The notes: a model not told the origin generated them from the letters alone. 64,000 bases of DNA from VYFG01 sp965203365 (GCA_965203365.1 OZ241878.1:930001-994000), one strand, 5' to 3'; positions 52,319 through 63,225 are shown, numbered from the stretch's first letter. Program-made: numbers and translations.

Positions 52319-54796
52319 ATGAAACGCTTGTTATTTAATGCGACGCATCCAGAGGAGCTCAGGGTCGCTATCGTAGACGGACAAAAATTACTGGACTTGG
52401 ATATCGAATCCGCCATTCGCAGTGAAAAAAAGGGAAATATATACAAGGCTAAGGTAACCAAGGTCGAACCAAGCCTGGAAGCCGCCTTCGTGAATTATGG
52501 AGCCGAGAAACATGGCTTTCTCTCTTTGAAGGAAATCTACCGAGACTATTTCCGAAACTATGATGGGCGTAAATCGGTCAGCAATATACGTATTGAGGAG
52601 GTGATTGAAGAAGGCCAGGAAATGATTGTCCAGGTGGAAAAGGACGAGCGCGGAACGAAAGGTGCCGCCCTGACAACCTTTGTCAGTCTGGCGGGTCGAT
52701 TTCTTGTGCTCATGCCCAATAACCCCAAAGGGGGGGGGATTTCCCGGAGGATTTCGGGCGGGGAGCGTTCGGAATTGCGGGATATCTTGGCTAGTTTGGA
52801 TTTGCCTGCTGAGCATGCACTGGTTGCCAGAACAGCGGGCATCGGACGAACCCGGGAAGAGTTGCAATGGGATCTCGATTTTCTGAGCAAACTTTGGCGG
52901 TCTATTGAAGCAGCTGCCGAAGCCACCAAGGCTCCCTGCCTGATCTATCAGGAAAGCAATCTGATTGTCCGTACCATTCGAGATCATATTAGTTCGGACA
53001 TCTCTGAAATCATCATTGACGACAAGGAGATCCATGAACGGGCTCAGCGATTCATTAATCAGGTGATGCCCCACAACATGACTCGCCTGAAACTCTATCA
53101 GGACAATATCCCCTTGTTTTCCCGCTACCAGATTGAAGGGCAAATCGAATCCGCATTCAATCGAGAGGTTAACCTGCCGTCTGGGGGTTCAATCGTCATT
53201 GACCATACGGAGGCCATGATATCCGTAGACGTGAATTCAGCCCGAGCAACCAAGGGGGCAGACATTGAGGAAACCGCATTTCGTACGAACCTAGAAGCGG
53301 TGGAAGAAGTCGCGCGCCAGTTACGCATTCGGGATATTGGAGGATTGGTGGTCATCGACCTCATTGATATGACTATCAACGAGAACCAGCGTTCGGTAGA
53401 AAGCCGTCTCAAAGACGCATTGAAGCCAGACCGAGCGAGGGTTCAGGTGGGCCGAATATCTCGTTTCGGTTTACTGGAAATGTCGCGCCAGAGACTTCGT
53501 TCTTCGATCAGCGACACCAACTACATTTCGTGCCCCAGATGTAATGGTACTGGATCAATCCGAACCGTTGTCTCCTCATCTTTGAATCTTCTGCGTCTGA
53601 TTGAAGAAGAAGCGTTGAAAGAAAATACCGAGGCAATCCAGGTTGATCTTCCCTTGGATATGGCAACCTATCTATTGAATGAAAAGCGTCATGAATTGAA
53701 TCAACTCGAATCACGACTGGCTTCGAGGATCATTGTGATTCCCAATCAAAGTCTGGAGAACCCTCATTTTGCCATCCGTCGTCTCCGTGGTGAAGAACTG
53801 GAAGCATTGAGCCAGACACCAAGCTATGAACAGAAAATGGATCACGGTACACATGAATCTGACTTCGCTCGCAACCTGAGACCCCCCAAACAGGTAAAGG
53901 CCAGCGTGGAAATCGATGCCATCCGACATTCGGCACCCCCGCCTCCTGCCCTGCCAGCACTGTCAAAATCCTCCCGGCGGCAATCTCAGGCACAAAAAGG
54001 CTCTGGAGAATCGGTCGGGCTGCTTCACAGGATTGCGCGATCACTGTTTGGTACCACTCCCAAAGACACCGAGGGTTCTCAAGACCAGAGAAGGACTCCC
54101 CAGAAGTCAGGGGCTGAACCCCGCAGGAGCAAGGGTGGCAATCGAGGGATCGCGAGAGCTGTGGGTGGCGGACGACGGAGTGCGAACAGCAAGGGGAGTA
54201 CAAGCCTCCCAGGCAAAGTCGGTGACCGCCAACGCCCACCGAGCGAAAGGGGCGGTGTGGAAGGCAGCGAGCGTAAACCACAGACTGGTCGCAGTCAAAA
54301 GCAACCCCGCAGTCAAGGCCAAAACCGCGGTGGAGGACGTCGTCGAAGTGCCGACACAAATGACCACAATGCCCGAAGTAACGGTCCACCTTCCAAAAGT
54401 CGTCCTGATGGCCAGCTTGGTAAACGTCAACCCCGAGGCAAGAGCACCCAAAGTCCACCGAAGGCGCCACAGGTCAATGCCCGACCACAGAATTCGGGAA
54501 CCAAGTCGTCACGTTCCGCATCATCTCCCCAAAACGATCGCAACGACCACGCCCGACCAAAGGATATTCCTGAAGCGGCCACCCCCCTGTCTCGCGAAAC
54601 CCCAGCACCGATGCGTACCGACTCTCGCACTGCAAGTCAATCGCAGAACTCGACCTCACCGCCCCCCACCCCAGTCACGCGGCAGTCGACTGCGATATCG
54701 CCGGCCAGCCCAACATCGCAGCCGACTCCAGGACCATCACATTCGGATGTAAAACGGTCGACCGCCGGAACAGATCACCCTGAAATCAACCAATAA
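52319..54796 (+). CDS. rne: Ribonuclease E
   Basis: Endonuclease for mRNA decay and rRNA/tRNA processing. The N-terminal half follows E. coli RNase E closely: 'MKRLLFNATHPEELRVA' start, S1 domain (about 35-125), catalytic D304 in 'SVDVNSARAT' and D347 in 'VVIDLIDM', and the zinc-link 'CPRCNGTG' with C405/C408. The frame is open upstream to 52151, but family resemblance starts at 52319. From about residue 520 the 825-aa protein is a Pro/Arg/Gln/Ser-rich disordered tail with several basic patches, expected to bind RNA and degradosome partners; no precise binding motif is recognised. Enolase is also encoded in the window. Confidence 0.95.
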   Translation: MKRLLFNATHPEELRVAIVDGQKLLDLDIESAIRSEKKGNIYKAKVTKVEPSLEAAFVNYGAEKHGFLSLKEIYRDYFRNYDGRKSVSNIRIEEVIEEGQEMIVQVEKDERGTKGAALTTFVSLAGRFLVLMPNNPKGGGISRRISGGERSELRDILASLDLPAEHALVARTAGIGRTREELQWDLDFLSKLWRSIEAAAEATKAPCLIYQESNLIVRTIRDHISSDISEIIIDDKEIHERAQRFINQVMPHNMTRLKLYQDNIPLFSRYQIEGQIESAFNREVNLPSGGSIVIDHTEAMISVDVNSARATKGADIEETAFRTNLEAVEEVARQLRIRDIGGLVVIDLIDMTINENQRSVESRLKDALKPDRARVQVGRISRFGLLEMSRQRLRSSISDTNYISCPRCNGTGSIRTVVSSSLNLLRLIEEEALKENTEAIQVDLPLDMATYLLNEKRHELNQLESRLASRIIVIPNQSLENPHFAIRRLRGEELEALSQTPSYEQKMDHGTHESDFARNLRPPKQVKASVEIDAIRHSAPPPPALPALSKSSRRQSQAQKGSGESVGLLHRIARSLFGTTPKDTEGSQDQRRTPQKSGAEPRRSKGGNRGIARAVGGGRRSANSKGSTSLPGKVGDRQRPPSERGGVEGSERKPQTGRSQKQPRSQGQNRGGGRRRSADTNDHNARSNGPPSKSRPDGQLGKRQPRGKSTQSPPKAPQVNARPQNSGTKSSRSASSPQNDRNDHARPKDIPEAATPLSRETPAPMRTDSRTASQSQNSTSPPPTPVTRQSTAISPASPTSQPTPGPSHSDVKRSTAGTDHPEINQ

Positions 54797-54813
54797 ATCA
54801 TCTTAATCCCCCA

Positions 54814-54842
54814 GAGGCATCCAGAGAGGGCCTGGATGCCTC
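54814..54842. terminator. Strong hairpin between convergent rne and rlmD
   Basis: GAGGCATCCAG-AGAGGGC-CTGGATGCCTC: an 11-bp perfect stem with a 7-base loop, 17 bp after the rne stop. Neither side has a T-run, so it may protect or end transcripts from both directions rather than act as a classical intrinsic terminator. Confidence 0.6.
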
Positions 54843-54969
54843 CACTTGAATCCCGGACGCTCCTTGAGTGGCTGAATTCATCCCTGTCCTTCATTTTCGA
54901 GACGCCCCGATATCTGGCGACTAGATTCCAGGAATATAGTTGGTTCCGTCGATCATGGCGCATCCCGGA

Positions 54970-56301
54970 TCAAATGAGGGCTCGTTGAAAGACTGCGATG
55001 GACTCAATGTGTGCCGTATGTGGAAACATGTCTACAACCCCCACATGGCTTAGGTCATATCCATGCTGGTGGACCAGAATTTCCGCATCCCTGGCCAAAG
55101 TCGCAGGATTACAAGATACATAGACGATTCGGCCCGGAAGTGTCTGCTGTACCAAATGTTCCACCACCTTCAAAGCACCCGAACGGGGCGGATCAAGCAA
55201 AATTTTGTTACACCCGAATGCGCCAAGGTGCTGGAAGTCCGATGCAAACAGGTCCAGTTTCAGGAATTCCACATTTTCCAATCCATTTAACCGAGCGTTG
55301 GCAGATCCAGCTTCAACCAGAGCAGACTCCCCTTCCACTCCAATTATCCTTGCCGCCACGCGGGCCATGGGCAGGGTGAAATTCCCCATTCCACAGAACA
55401 AATCCAGGATATGATCATCCGGCTCCAGTGCGAGCAAATTGATGGCCATATGGACTAAGTCTGCATTGACCCGGCCATTGACCTGTATGAAGTCGGTCGG
55501 AGCGAATTGCAATGTGATATCGTACTCCTCCAATGTATATCTCAGTGGTTCGGGATGTGTCGGCCATAGTGGACGGATACTACTGATGCCTGCAGGTTGC
55601 ACGTACAGTTGAATCGATTGTTGCTTGGCAAACCGGATCATCTTGGTCACGTCCCGGTCGGACAATGGCACGAGATGACGCAACACCACAGCAACGATGG
55701 TGTCCCCCGCCGCAAACTCCAGTTGAGGCACCTGTCGGACACAATCCAGACTGGCAATCAAATCATGAAATGGGTCCAGCAATTTGGAGAGGCGCTCATC
55801 CATTGTGTGACAGTGGCGGAGTGATGTAAGGTAAGAGTGACCTGGTTCTCGAAAACCAACCAGGATCCCTCCCTTTGCCAACACAAACTTGCATCCCGGC
55901 CGGGCTTTGCGACGGTAATTCCAAGCATCTCCCGCCAATAGTGGCAACAACTGTCTGGGAACGACCTTTCCGACCCGATTCAACTGATCGAGCAGAATTT
56001 TTTGCTTTGTCTGACGCTGGCTTTCGACTTTAAGATGCTGCAATGTACATCCGCCACACGCCCCAAAATAATGACAGATGGGATCCACTCGATCAGGGGA
56101 GTTTTTCAGGATTTCCTGGAGTTGTCCGCCGAGTTTACCCTTGCGTTTTTTGCGCGGAGCGAACCGAATCTTTTCTCCAGGAAGTACCCCATGAACAAAA
56201 TAAATCCGATCCTCGCTTCGTACTATGCCCTCTCCGGCGGGTGTCATATCGACAACCTCACCTACCAGGAAGTCCGGTGATTCTTGTGTTCGAGCAGACA
56301 T
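54970..56301 (-). CDS. rlmD: 23S rRNA (uracil-1939-C5)-methyltransferase
   Basis: SAM-dependent RNA methyltransferase with a 4Fe-4S cluster. N-terminal TRAM domain, cluster cysteines C76, C82 and C85 ('CHYFGACGGC') plus one near residue 150 ('RPGCKF'), SAM motif 'LDLFCGMGNFTLPMA' and catalytic 'YVSCNPATLARD' near residue 400. 443 aa. Convergent with rne. Confidence 0.95.
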   Translation of the reverse strand: MSARTQESPDFLVGEVVDMTPAGEGIVRSEDRIYFVHGVLPGEKIRFAPRKKRKGKLGGQLQEILKNSPDRVDPICHYFGACGGCTLQHLKVESQRQTKQKILLDQLNRVGKVVPRQLLPLLAGDAWNYRRKARPGCKFVLAKGGILVGFREPGHSYLTSLRHCHTMDERLSKLLDPFHDLIASLDCVRQVPQLEFAAGDTIVAVVLRHLVPLSDRDVTKMIRFAKQQSIQLYVQPAGISSIRPLWPTHPEPLRYTLEEYDITLQFAPTDFIQVNGRVNADLVHMAINLLALEPDDHILDLFCGMGNFTLPMARVAARIIGVEGESALVEAGSANARLNGLENVEFLKLDLFASDFQHLGAFGCNKILLDPPRSGALKVVEHLVQQTLPGRIVYVSCNPATLARDAEILVHQHGYDLSHVGVVDMFPHTAHIESIAVFQRALI

Positions 56302-57236
56302 TGGCGATAATCTTTCAGTTCCGAATCAGTCAGGATCAGTACGCCATTCCAGGTTTCATGCCAATACAGGAAATCTCACCCTAAATTTATCGACAGAAAA
56401 CAGAACGGTCGATAATTTGACAGACTGCCAATACAACCAACAGAATCGGCAGGAACGGCTGGTATACAGGACGATCTTTATGAACCCGTCGAGGGCTCGA
56501 ACGAATGGTCCAGATGAGGCCCAGATAGAGTACATGGTGACTTTTGTAGGGGCATATCACACAATGCTGAAGAGGGTGGATCCATGATCCCGATCCTTCA
56601 CTGAACGCCCTCGGGCAAACTCCACCATGAACTGCAACCAGGGTTCCATCCAGGGGTCACCAAATCAATCAATGGGCCACAATGATCCGGCACCTCTCGG
56701 AATGAACCGATCCGACGGTCTCTGATGCCACCTGCCCTGCCGGGGGATTCCCCAACTGATGCATATTCAGCGGTCTGCCAAGCCTCAAAGCGGTACGACC
56801 CGATTGCACAAGCACAGACAATTGCAAACTGCCATCCATAATGAATTTTTCCACAACAAGGGGACTCTGTGTTGTTGCCCACCATCTCGAGACCACTCGA
56901 ACAGGATATCGGAACGGAACGCATATCCCCTGATGATCGTTCAGGTCCGCACGATAATGCCGTTCCGCCACCACCTTGCCCATCCCGAGTGGGCATTGTG
57001 GTCTACCACCACACGGCGTCACCAAAAACTCGAGAAAACCGATCAAAAATTCAAAATCAGAACGCTGAACATATATGATATTGACTACGTACAGGATATC
57101 ACATCGATTCCGGTTGGTCATGCTGATCCATTCTTACATACAGAGAAAACGGCCCTAAAGGCCTGCATCGCCCTATTGGAACGTTTGTGCTACACCTGAT
57201 CTATCCTCGATTGTTTGCAGGTTACCGGGAAAAGCC
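56302..57236. other. 0.93-kb intergenic region rlmD-gdhB, possible gene remnant
   Basis: No intact gene. On the minus strand 'KIHYGWQFAIVCACAIGSY' (56849-56793) looks like the first membrane helix of an OFA-type major facilitator transporter, and 'GPLIDLVTPGW' further on resembles the loop after helix 2, but stops and frameshifts surround them. The GGGAAAAGCC before 57237 is the gdhB ribosome-binding site. Confidence 0.3.
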
Positions 57237-60200
57237 ATGAAGAATCCGATTAACGACAAGCTCATCAAGGCCATCAAGGAAATGGTCACTCAACTGCCAG
57301 ACAAAAAGCAGTTGCAGTTCATCCAAGACTACTATCAAAGGATATCGACTCAGGATTTCCATGAGGATAAAACACCTTTTTTCCTCCAAGCAGCACTTAG
57401 CCATCTCGACCTTGCGCAAGTCAGGGGCACTGGGCAAACGCTGATTCGTGTCGACAATCTGTTAGCTCTCGGCGCAGGAGTCCGCACCCTGGTCAGTATC
57501 GTAACCGACGACCTGCCTTTTCTGGTCAAATCGCTGACGGTAACGCTGAACCACATGGGTCACCGGATTGAACGGACCACTCACCCTCTTTTTCAGGTTC
57601 AGCGTAGCCCCGACCAACGTCTTCAGACTCTCGATAGCTACCGTAGCAGAGAATTTTCCCGAAGTCGATCTAACCGCACGATTTTGGAATCGTTTATCCA
57701 GTTTGATATTGATCCAGTCGAGGAGACGAGTCATCCAGAACTCATTTCAGCGTTTGAAAAAACTGTCGCGAATATTCGGATTGTGGTTGAGGATTGGCGC
57801 TATATGAGAGAGGCCACTCTCTCGCTGGCAGACCGAGTGGAACAATCACGCCAAGGCCCGGGGTTCGCTGAGTATGGTGCTCTGTTTCGTTGGATGACAG
57901 AAGATCATTTTGCCTTTATTGGCTACTGCGAACTGGAAACCACGCAAAACAGTGATCAGTACCGGGTGATTGAAGATTCACTGACCGGGATATTGCGGGC
58001 AGCGCACCTTTCGGGGGAAGACGTTATGGATATTCTTCCACCCATTGTACAAAGCGAGTCGTCTCCGGTGATTTTTACCAAGTCTCGTCGCCGACTGTAC
58101 ATCCATCGCGCAAATTATCTTGACTGTATTTTGCTGGATCATGGCTTCGACCTGTCAAGGAATTCTCGTAAGCGACGTGTGATCAGTTGTATTTTAGGTT
58201 TTCTGGCCGGATCGACTGCCACCATGGCAGTCGCCATGATTCCCCACCTCAGAAGCAAGGCATCATACATACTGTCCGAAAGCAACTTGCACCAGGGGAG
58301 CTTTGCCTACAAGGAACTAAGAACGATTCTGGAGACCCTGCCTCGGGAGATGCTCCTCCAAATGGAAACCCGGGCGCTGTACAGTCTTTGCATGACCCTG
58401 CTAAACCAGCAAGAACGCCATCGTACCAGACTGCATCTGCATCGAAATACCTGCCAGCATTATTTCACCTGCCTGGTTTACATCCCTCGCGACCTGTTTC
58501 ATACCACGCTGCGCCAGCGCATTCTGGAATACCTCGAACAACAATTGAACGCCCATGAAATCACATTTAACGTGTACTTTTCGGAATCCATTTTGGTCCG
58601 GGTTCACTATAACGTCCATTGTGATGCCTCCTTCAAGCCCCAAATCACCCAGCAAAAGCTGGAACGCCATGTGCAGGCCATGGCAAGGGACTGGGACGAG
58701 AATCTCTTCGTCACGGCACAGGAATACTATACACTGGATGAGGCCCGATCACTGCTGAACATGTGGCGAGGTGGATTTCCCGCAAGCTACCGGGAAAACT
58801 TCGACATTCCCACGGCCCTCAAGGACATTTCCTGTTTGCCTTCCGGTGATCTAAGAGCAGGGCGGACGGTGAACCAGCAACTTCTGGTGGCCGAAAAGGG
58901 AGCGTACACCGCCCATTTCAAGATTTATTCCAACCGCGATGCCATCCCTCCTTCCGACGTGCTACCGATTCTGGAAAACATGGGGGTCCGTGTGCTGGGG
59001 GAACATCCCTATCGGATACATAATAACGACAATACAGTCTTCTGGATTCACGATTTCGAAATCGTACGCCAAGATGACCAACCCTTTGCAAAATCCGCGA
59101 CCAGCCTATTCGAAGACGCATTTGCGGCTGTCTGGCACGGACAAGCCGAGAACGACGGCTTCAATCAGCTGGTACTGGCGGCGGGATTTGACTGGAGGAT
59201 GTCCAGCACATTCCGTGCCTATTTCCGTTATTTGAAACAGATCAAGTTGCGCTATAGCGAGAATTACTGCATTGATGCACTCATGCGCAATACGACACTG
59301 ATCAAGGATATCGGGGAACTGTTCTTCATCTTGTTCGACCCTGCTCGCAAACACCGTCCCTTCAAAAGCATCAACCAGCGTATTGCCACCCAGTTGGAAT
59401 CCGTACAGACACTGGACGAAGAGCGCATTATCCGTGCGCTCCTGGATGTGGTTTCCGCCACATTGCGGACCAACTATTTCCAGACTCCGAAACATGCTCA
59501 CAGACCCTGCCTCACCTTCAAACTGGATTCCAAATCCATACCACGCATCCCAGAACCGGCACCGATGTTTGAAATTTTCTTGTATTCCCCAAAAGTGGAA
59601 GGAGTACACCTTCGGGGAGGAGAAGTCGCCCGTGGTGGGCTCCGATGGTCGGAACGTATCGAAGATTTCCGCACCGAAATCCTTGGCTTGGTAAAGGCCC
59701 AGCGGGTCAAGAATGCGGTTATCGTACCGGTCGGTTCCAAGGGAGGCTTTGTGGCCAAGCAGCTTCCTGTGGGTGGGGACAAGGAGCAAGTTCAGGCTGA
59801 AGTGGTGGCCTGCTATCGGGATTTTATCCATGGGCTGTTGGCGATCACCGACAATTTGGTGGATGGGGCCATTGTCTGGCCAGAAAGTGTGGTTCGGAGA
59901 GACCGTGACGACCCGTATCTGGTGGTCGCTGCCGACAAGGGAACGGCGACCTTTTCGGATATTGCCAACAGTATCGCGATTGAGCATGGATTCTGGTTGG
60001 GCGATGCCTTCGCTTCGGGAGGGTCGGATGGCTATGACCATAAGAAAATGGGCATTACCGCCAGAGGGGCCTGGGAGTCTGTCAAGCGTCACTTTCGCGA
60101 GCTGGGTAAAGATATCCAACACGAGGAGTTCACTGTGGTGGGTATCGGAGATATGAGTGGGGACGTTTTCGGGAACGGCATGCTGCTCTCTCCCTGCATT

Positions 60201-62015
60201 CGCCTGATCGCGGCATTCAACCACCTGCATATATTCATTGATCCAGAGCCCAATGCCGCTCAGAGCTTTCAAGAACGCAAACGACTGTTCGAACTGCCGC
60301 GTTCGAACTGGATGGATTACGACCCAACGCTTATCTCCGATGGAGGCGGGGTCTATGACCGGGCCGCCAAGTCCATCCGATTATCGCCTCAAGCCAAACA
60401 GGCACTCTCTACGGACAGAGATCTCTATACCCCCAATGAACTGATCAATACGATATTAAAGGCGGAGGTGGATTTGATATGGAATGGCGGCATTGGAACC
60501 TATGTGAAGGCTTCCACCGAAACCCAGCAGGACGCTCAAGACCGATCCAACGATTCGCTCAGAGTCAATGCCAACGAACTTCGTGCTCGAGTAATCGGAG
60601 AGGGTGGCAACCTGGGGATGACCCAAAATGCACGCATCGAATATAACCGCAACGGGGGGCTATGCTACACGGATGCAATCGATAATTCAGCGGGCGTCGA
60701 CACTTCTGACCATGAGGTCAACATCAAGGTGTTATTGAACGCGGCCGTCCAAGCTGGTGAATTAACCGCTCCAGAACGCAACCGATTGCTCGCAGAAATG
60801 CAATCAGAAGTCGCCTCTTTGGTTCTCAAAAATAATTATATCCAGACCCAGACACTCAGTGTGGAATGCAGTTATGGAGGCGAATGGATTACGCAACAGG
60901 CTCGCCTGATCCAGTTTCTGGAAACCCAGGGATTGCTGGATCGGGACCTTGAATTTTTGCCAAGTACCGAAGAGTTGAGGCAGCGTCAGGAAAATGGTCA
61001 AGGTCTGACCCGGGCCGAGCTGTCTGTCATCCTTTCCTACGGCAAGATGGACCTGTATCAAACGCTTCTGTCTTCGAGCATACCGGATGATCCGTATCTT
61101 GATCGTGAAATCAGGGAATATTTTCCATGCGTTTTACAATCAAATTATCCCATCCATATGCAAAACCACCGACTCAGAAGAGAGATTATCGCCACTCAGT
61201 TGGTCAATGATCTGGTGGGCAAGCTGGGGGCAGGATTCCATCATCGCATCACTGAATTGACGGGAGCCTCGGTACCAGATATTGCCCGGGCGTATGTGGT
61301 GACAAGAGATGTGCTCAGACTGGACGAGCGAGAGCGATGGATACAGGAAATCGACAACCAGGTATCCACGGACCTCCAGTATCGACTGATCAGAGATATC
61401 GCGTACAATTGCGAAGCGGCTATCGTCTGGTTACTGCGTCATCGACCGGGATGGATTGATATTGGCGCAACGGTTCAGGAATTCAGATCCGGCCTAGACG
61501 AATTGGAATTGACCTTGCATTCGCCGGAAATCGACCGAGTTCCAACCTATGGAAAGACCATCAGCGCACTGATCCAGGATAGTGGACTGAATCAAAAAGC
61601 CATTCAAGCATTGCTTTCCATCCCGGCAGAATCACGGGCACTGGACATCATTGAGATCGTCAATACCACCGGACAGCCCATGCCACTCGTATGCGGAGTC
61701 TACTTGCACTGCTTGCAGGACCTGCATCTGCAATGGGTGCGTGAAACGGTCGACCAACTGCCGACAAGCAGTGACTGGAATCTGCGGGCACGATTCAGTC
61801 TGGCAGAAAATCTTCGAATCGCCCACACTCGTCTGGTACAGGACATTCTGGGGTCATCCGAAGACCGGTCGGACAGCGTCCGCATTCATGCATGGGCAAA
61901 CCAACGCCAGCAACTCCTGCAACATGTGGCCGAAATGTTGCATCGCCTCAAGCAGGAACCTCGGGTAGACTTCGTCATGCTTTCCGTCTTGGTTAGCGAA
62001 CTGTCAAATCTCTAG
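57237..62015 (+). CDS. gdhB: NAD-specific glutamate dehydrogenase, large (about 180-kDa) class
   Basis: Oxidatively deaminates glutamate to 2-oxoglutarate, feeding the TCA cycle. 1592 aa with the long N-terminal regulatory part (ACT-like modules, to about 700), then the catalytic core: 'RGGEVARGGLRWSERIEDFR' with its conserved arginines, 'VPVGSKGGFV' with a catalytic lysine, the Rossmann 'VVGIGDMSGDVFGNGM' and the helical C-terminal region to the end. This L180 class occurs in Pseudomonas and related bacteria. metC follows 10 bp later. Confidence 0.96.
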   Translation: MKNPINDKLIKAIKEMVTQLPDKKQLQFIQDYYQRISTQDFHEDKTPFFLQAALSHLDLAQVRGTGQTLIRVDNLLALGAGVRTLVSIVTDDLPFLVKSLTVTLNHMGHRIERTTHPLFQVQRSPDQRLQTLDSYRSREFSRSRSNRTILESFIQFDIDPVEETSHPELISAFEKTVANIRIVVEDWRYMREATLSLADRVEQSRQGPGFAEYGALFRWMTEDHFAFIGYCELETTQNSDQYRVIEDSLTGILRAAHLSGEDVMDILPPIVQSESSPVIFTKSRRRLYIHRANYLDCILLDHGFDLSRNSRKRRVISCILGFLAGSTATMAVAMIPHLRSKASYILSESNLHQGSFAYKELRTILETLPREMLLQMETRALYSLCMTLLNQQERHRTRLHLHRNTCQHYFTCLVYIPRDLFHTTLRQRILEYLEQQLNAHEITFNVYFSESILVRVHYNVHCDASFKPQITQQKLERHVQAMARDWDENLFVTAQEYYTLDEARSLLNMWRGGFPASYRENFDIPTALKDISCLPSGDLRAGRTVNQQLLVAEKGAYTAHFKIYSNRDAIPPSDVLPILENMGVRVLGEHPYRIHNNDNTVFWIHDFEIVRQDDQPFAKSATSLFEDAFAAVWHGQAENDGFNQLVLAAGFDWRMSSTFRAYFRYLKQIKLRYSENYCIDALMRNTTLIKDIGELFFILFDPARKHRPFKSINQRIATQLESVQTLDEERIIRALLDVVSATLRTNYFQTPKHAHRPCLTFKLDSKSIPRIPEPAPMFEIFLYSPKVEGVHLRGGEVARGGLRWSERIEDFRTEILGLVKAQRVKNAVIVPVGSKGGFVAKQLPVGGDKEQVQAEVVACYRDFIHGLLAITDNLVDGAIVWPESVVRRDRDDPYLVVAADKGTATFSDIANSIAIEHGFWLGDAFASGGSDGYDHKKMGITARGAWESVKRHFRELGKDIQHEEFTVVGIGDMSGDVFGNGMLLSPCIRLIAAFNHLHIFIDPEPNAAQSFQERKRLFELPRSNWMDYDPTLISDGGGVYDRAAKSIRLSPQAKQALSTDRDLYTPNELINTILKAEVDLIWNGGIGTYVKASTETQQDAQDRSNDSLRVNANELRARVIGEGGNLGMTQNARIEYNRNGGLCYTDAIDNSAGVDTSDHEVNIKVLLNAAVQAGELTAPERNRLLAEMQSEVASLVLKNNYIQTQTLSVECSYGGEWITQQARLIQFLETQGLLDRDLEFLPSTEELRQRQENGQGLTRAELSVILSYGKMDLYQTLLSSSIPDDPYLDREIREYFPCVLQSNYPIHMQNHRLRREIIATQLVNDLVGKLGAGFHHRITELTGASVPDIARAYVVTRDVLRLDERERWIQEIDNQVSTDLQYRLIRDIAYNCEAAIVWLLRHRPGWIDIGATVQEFRSGLDELELTLHSPEIDRVPTYGKTISALIQDSGLNQKAIQALLSIPAESRALDIIEIVNTTGQPMPLVCGVYLHCLQDLHLQWVRETVDQLPTSSDWNLRARFSLAENLRIAHTRLVQDILGSSEDRSDSVRIHAWANQRQQLLQHVAEMLHRLKQEPRVDFVMLSVLVSELSNL

Positions 62016-62025
62016 GCTTGGACAT

Positions 62026-63225
62026 ATGAAACCACCAGAAAACGATCACGCGGGAGACCATATCAACACCCGTATCGTTCACAACGGTAGGAACCCAAAC
62101 ACTGATGGTGGTATGGTGAATCCGCCGGTTTATCATGGCTCGACCGTGGTTTTTCCCACCGTGTCGACGCTGGAACAGTCCCGGGTTGACCATGATCTCA
62201 AGGACCGTGTGGTCTATGGCCGCTTGGGCAGTCCATCGACGTTTGCCCTGGAAAATGCCGTGGCCAACCTGGAGAGCGGATTTGGTGCTCTTTCGGTTTC
62301 TTCTGGCCTGGCAGCCGTGACCACGACCTTCCTGGCTTTCGTTGATGCGGGGGATCATGTGCTGGTGGCTGATACCGTCTACGGCCCAACTCGCAAGTTC
62401 TGTGATGGGCTTCTGACCCGTATGGGCATTACCGTCGATTACTATGACCCGTTGATCGGTTCCGATATTGTTTCCTTGTTTCGTCCAAACACTCGCCTGG
62501 TGTTCATGGAATCACCCGGCTCCATCACCTTTGAAGTGCAAGATGTACCCGCCATCGTGCAAGCGGCTCGCTCCCGAGGTATCAAGACGGCACTGGATAA
62601 CAGTTGGGCGACCCCACTTTTTTTTCGTCCTATTGAACATGGCGTCAATGTGTCCGTGGTAGCCGCCACCAAATATATTGTCGGTCATTCGGATGCGATG
62701 CTGGGTCTGGTCGTATGCGATTCAGAAGAAACCTTTTACCGGATCAAAAAGACGCGCGACCTGATCGGTCAGAGTCTGGCCCCGGATGATGTCTATCTGG
62801 GATTACGTGGACTACGTACGCTGAGTGTGCGAGTAGCACAACACCAGCAACAGGCACTGGAATTGGCATGGTATCTTTCCCAGCACCCGAAAGTATTGTC
62901 TGTGTTGCATCCGGCGTTTCCAGACTGCCCCGGACACGCCGTCTGGAAGCGTGATTTCACGGGTTCTTCAGGACTTTTTTCGGTACTGCTCAAACCCGCT
63001 TCTCATGAGGCACTTGCCACCATGCTGGATGGTATGAGAGTCTTTTCCATGGGATTCAGTTGGGGAGGCTTTGAAAGCCTGATTGTGCCCCAGTATCCTC
63101 ACTTAAGTCGCAGTGCCTGTCCCTGGAACACGAATGGACAGATCATCCGTTTACATGCCGGGCTGGAGGATATTCGGGATCTGCTTCAGGATCTTGAAGA
63201 TGGTCTGGCACGCTACACAGTCTGA
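62026..63225 (+). CDS. metC: Cystathionine beta-lyase
   Basis: PLP enzyme cleaving cystathionine to homocysteine in methionine synthesis. Cys/Met-metabolism fold with 'YGRLGSPSTFALENAVA', 'LDNSWATPLFF' and PLP lysine K216 in 'VAATKYIVGHSDAML'. The 'NSWATPLFFRP' segment favours MetC over cystathionine gamma-synthase. 399 aa. Ten bp after gdhB, so probably co-transcribed. Confidence 0.93.
   Translation: MKPPENDHAGDHINTRIVHNGRNPNTDGGMVNPPVYHGSTVVFPTVSTLEQSRVDHDLKDRVVYGRLGSPSTFALENAVANLESGFGALSVSSGLAAVTTTFLAFVDAGDHVLVADTVYGPTRKFCDGLLTRMGITVDYYDPLIGSDIVSLFRPNTRLVFMESPGSITFEVQDVPAIVQAARSRGIKTALDNSWATPLFFRPIEHGVNVSVVAATKYIVGHSDAMLGLVVCDSEETFYRIKKTRDLIGQSLAPDDVYLGLRGLRTLSVRVAQHQQQALELAWYLSQHPKVLSVLHPAFPDCPGHAVWKRDFTGSSGLFSVLLKPASHEALATMLDGMRVFSMGFSWGGFESLIVPQYPHLSRSACPWNTNGQIIRLHAGLEDIRDLLQDLEDGLARYTV

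Noticed and set aside
52388..53143. 251-codon frame opposite rne
   Set aside because: Antisense to the S1/catalytic region of RNase E with no independent support.
59106..60272. 388-codon open frame on the minus strand inside gdhB
   Set aside because: It is antisense to the catalytic core of glutamate dehydrogenase, shows no family resemblance and has no ribosome-binding site; such shadows are common opposite long conserved genes.
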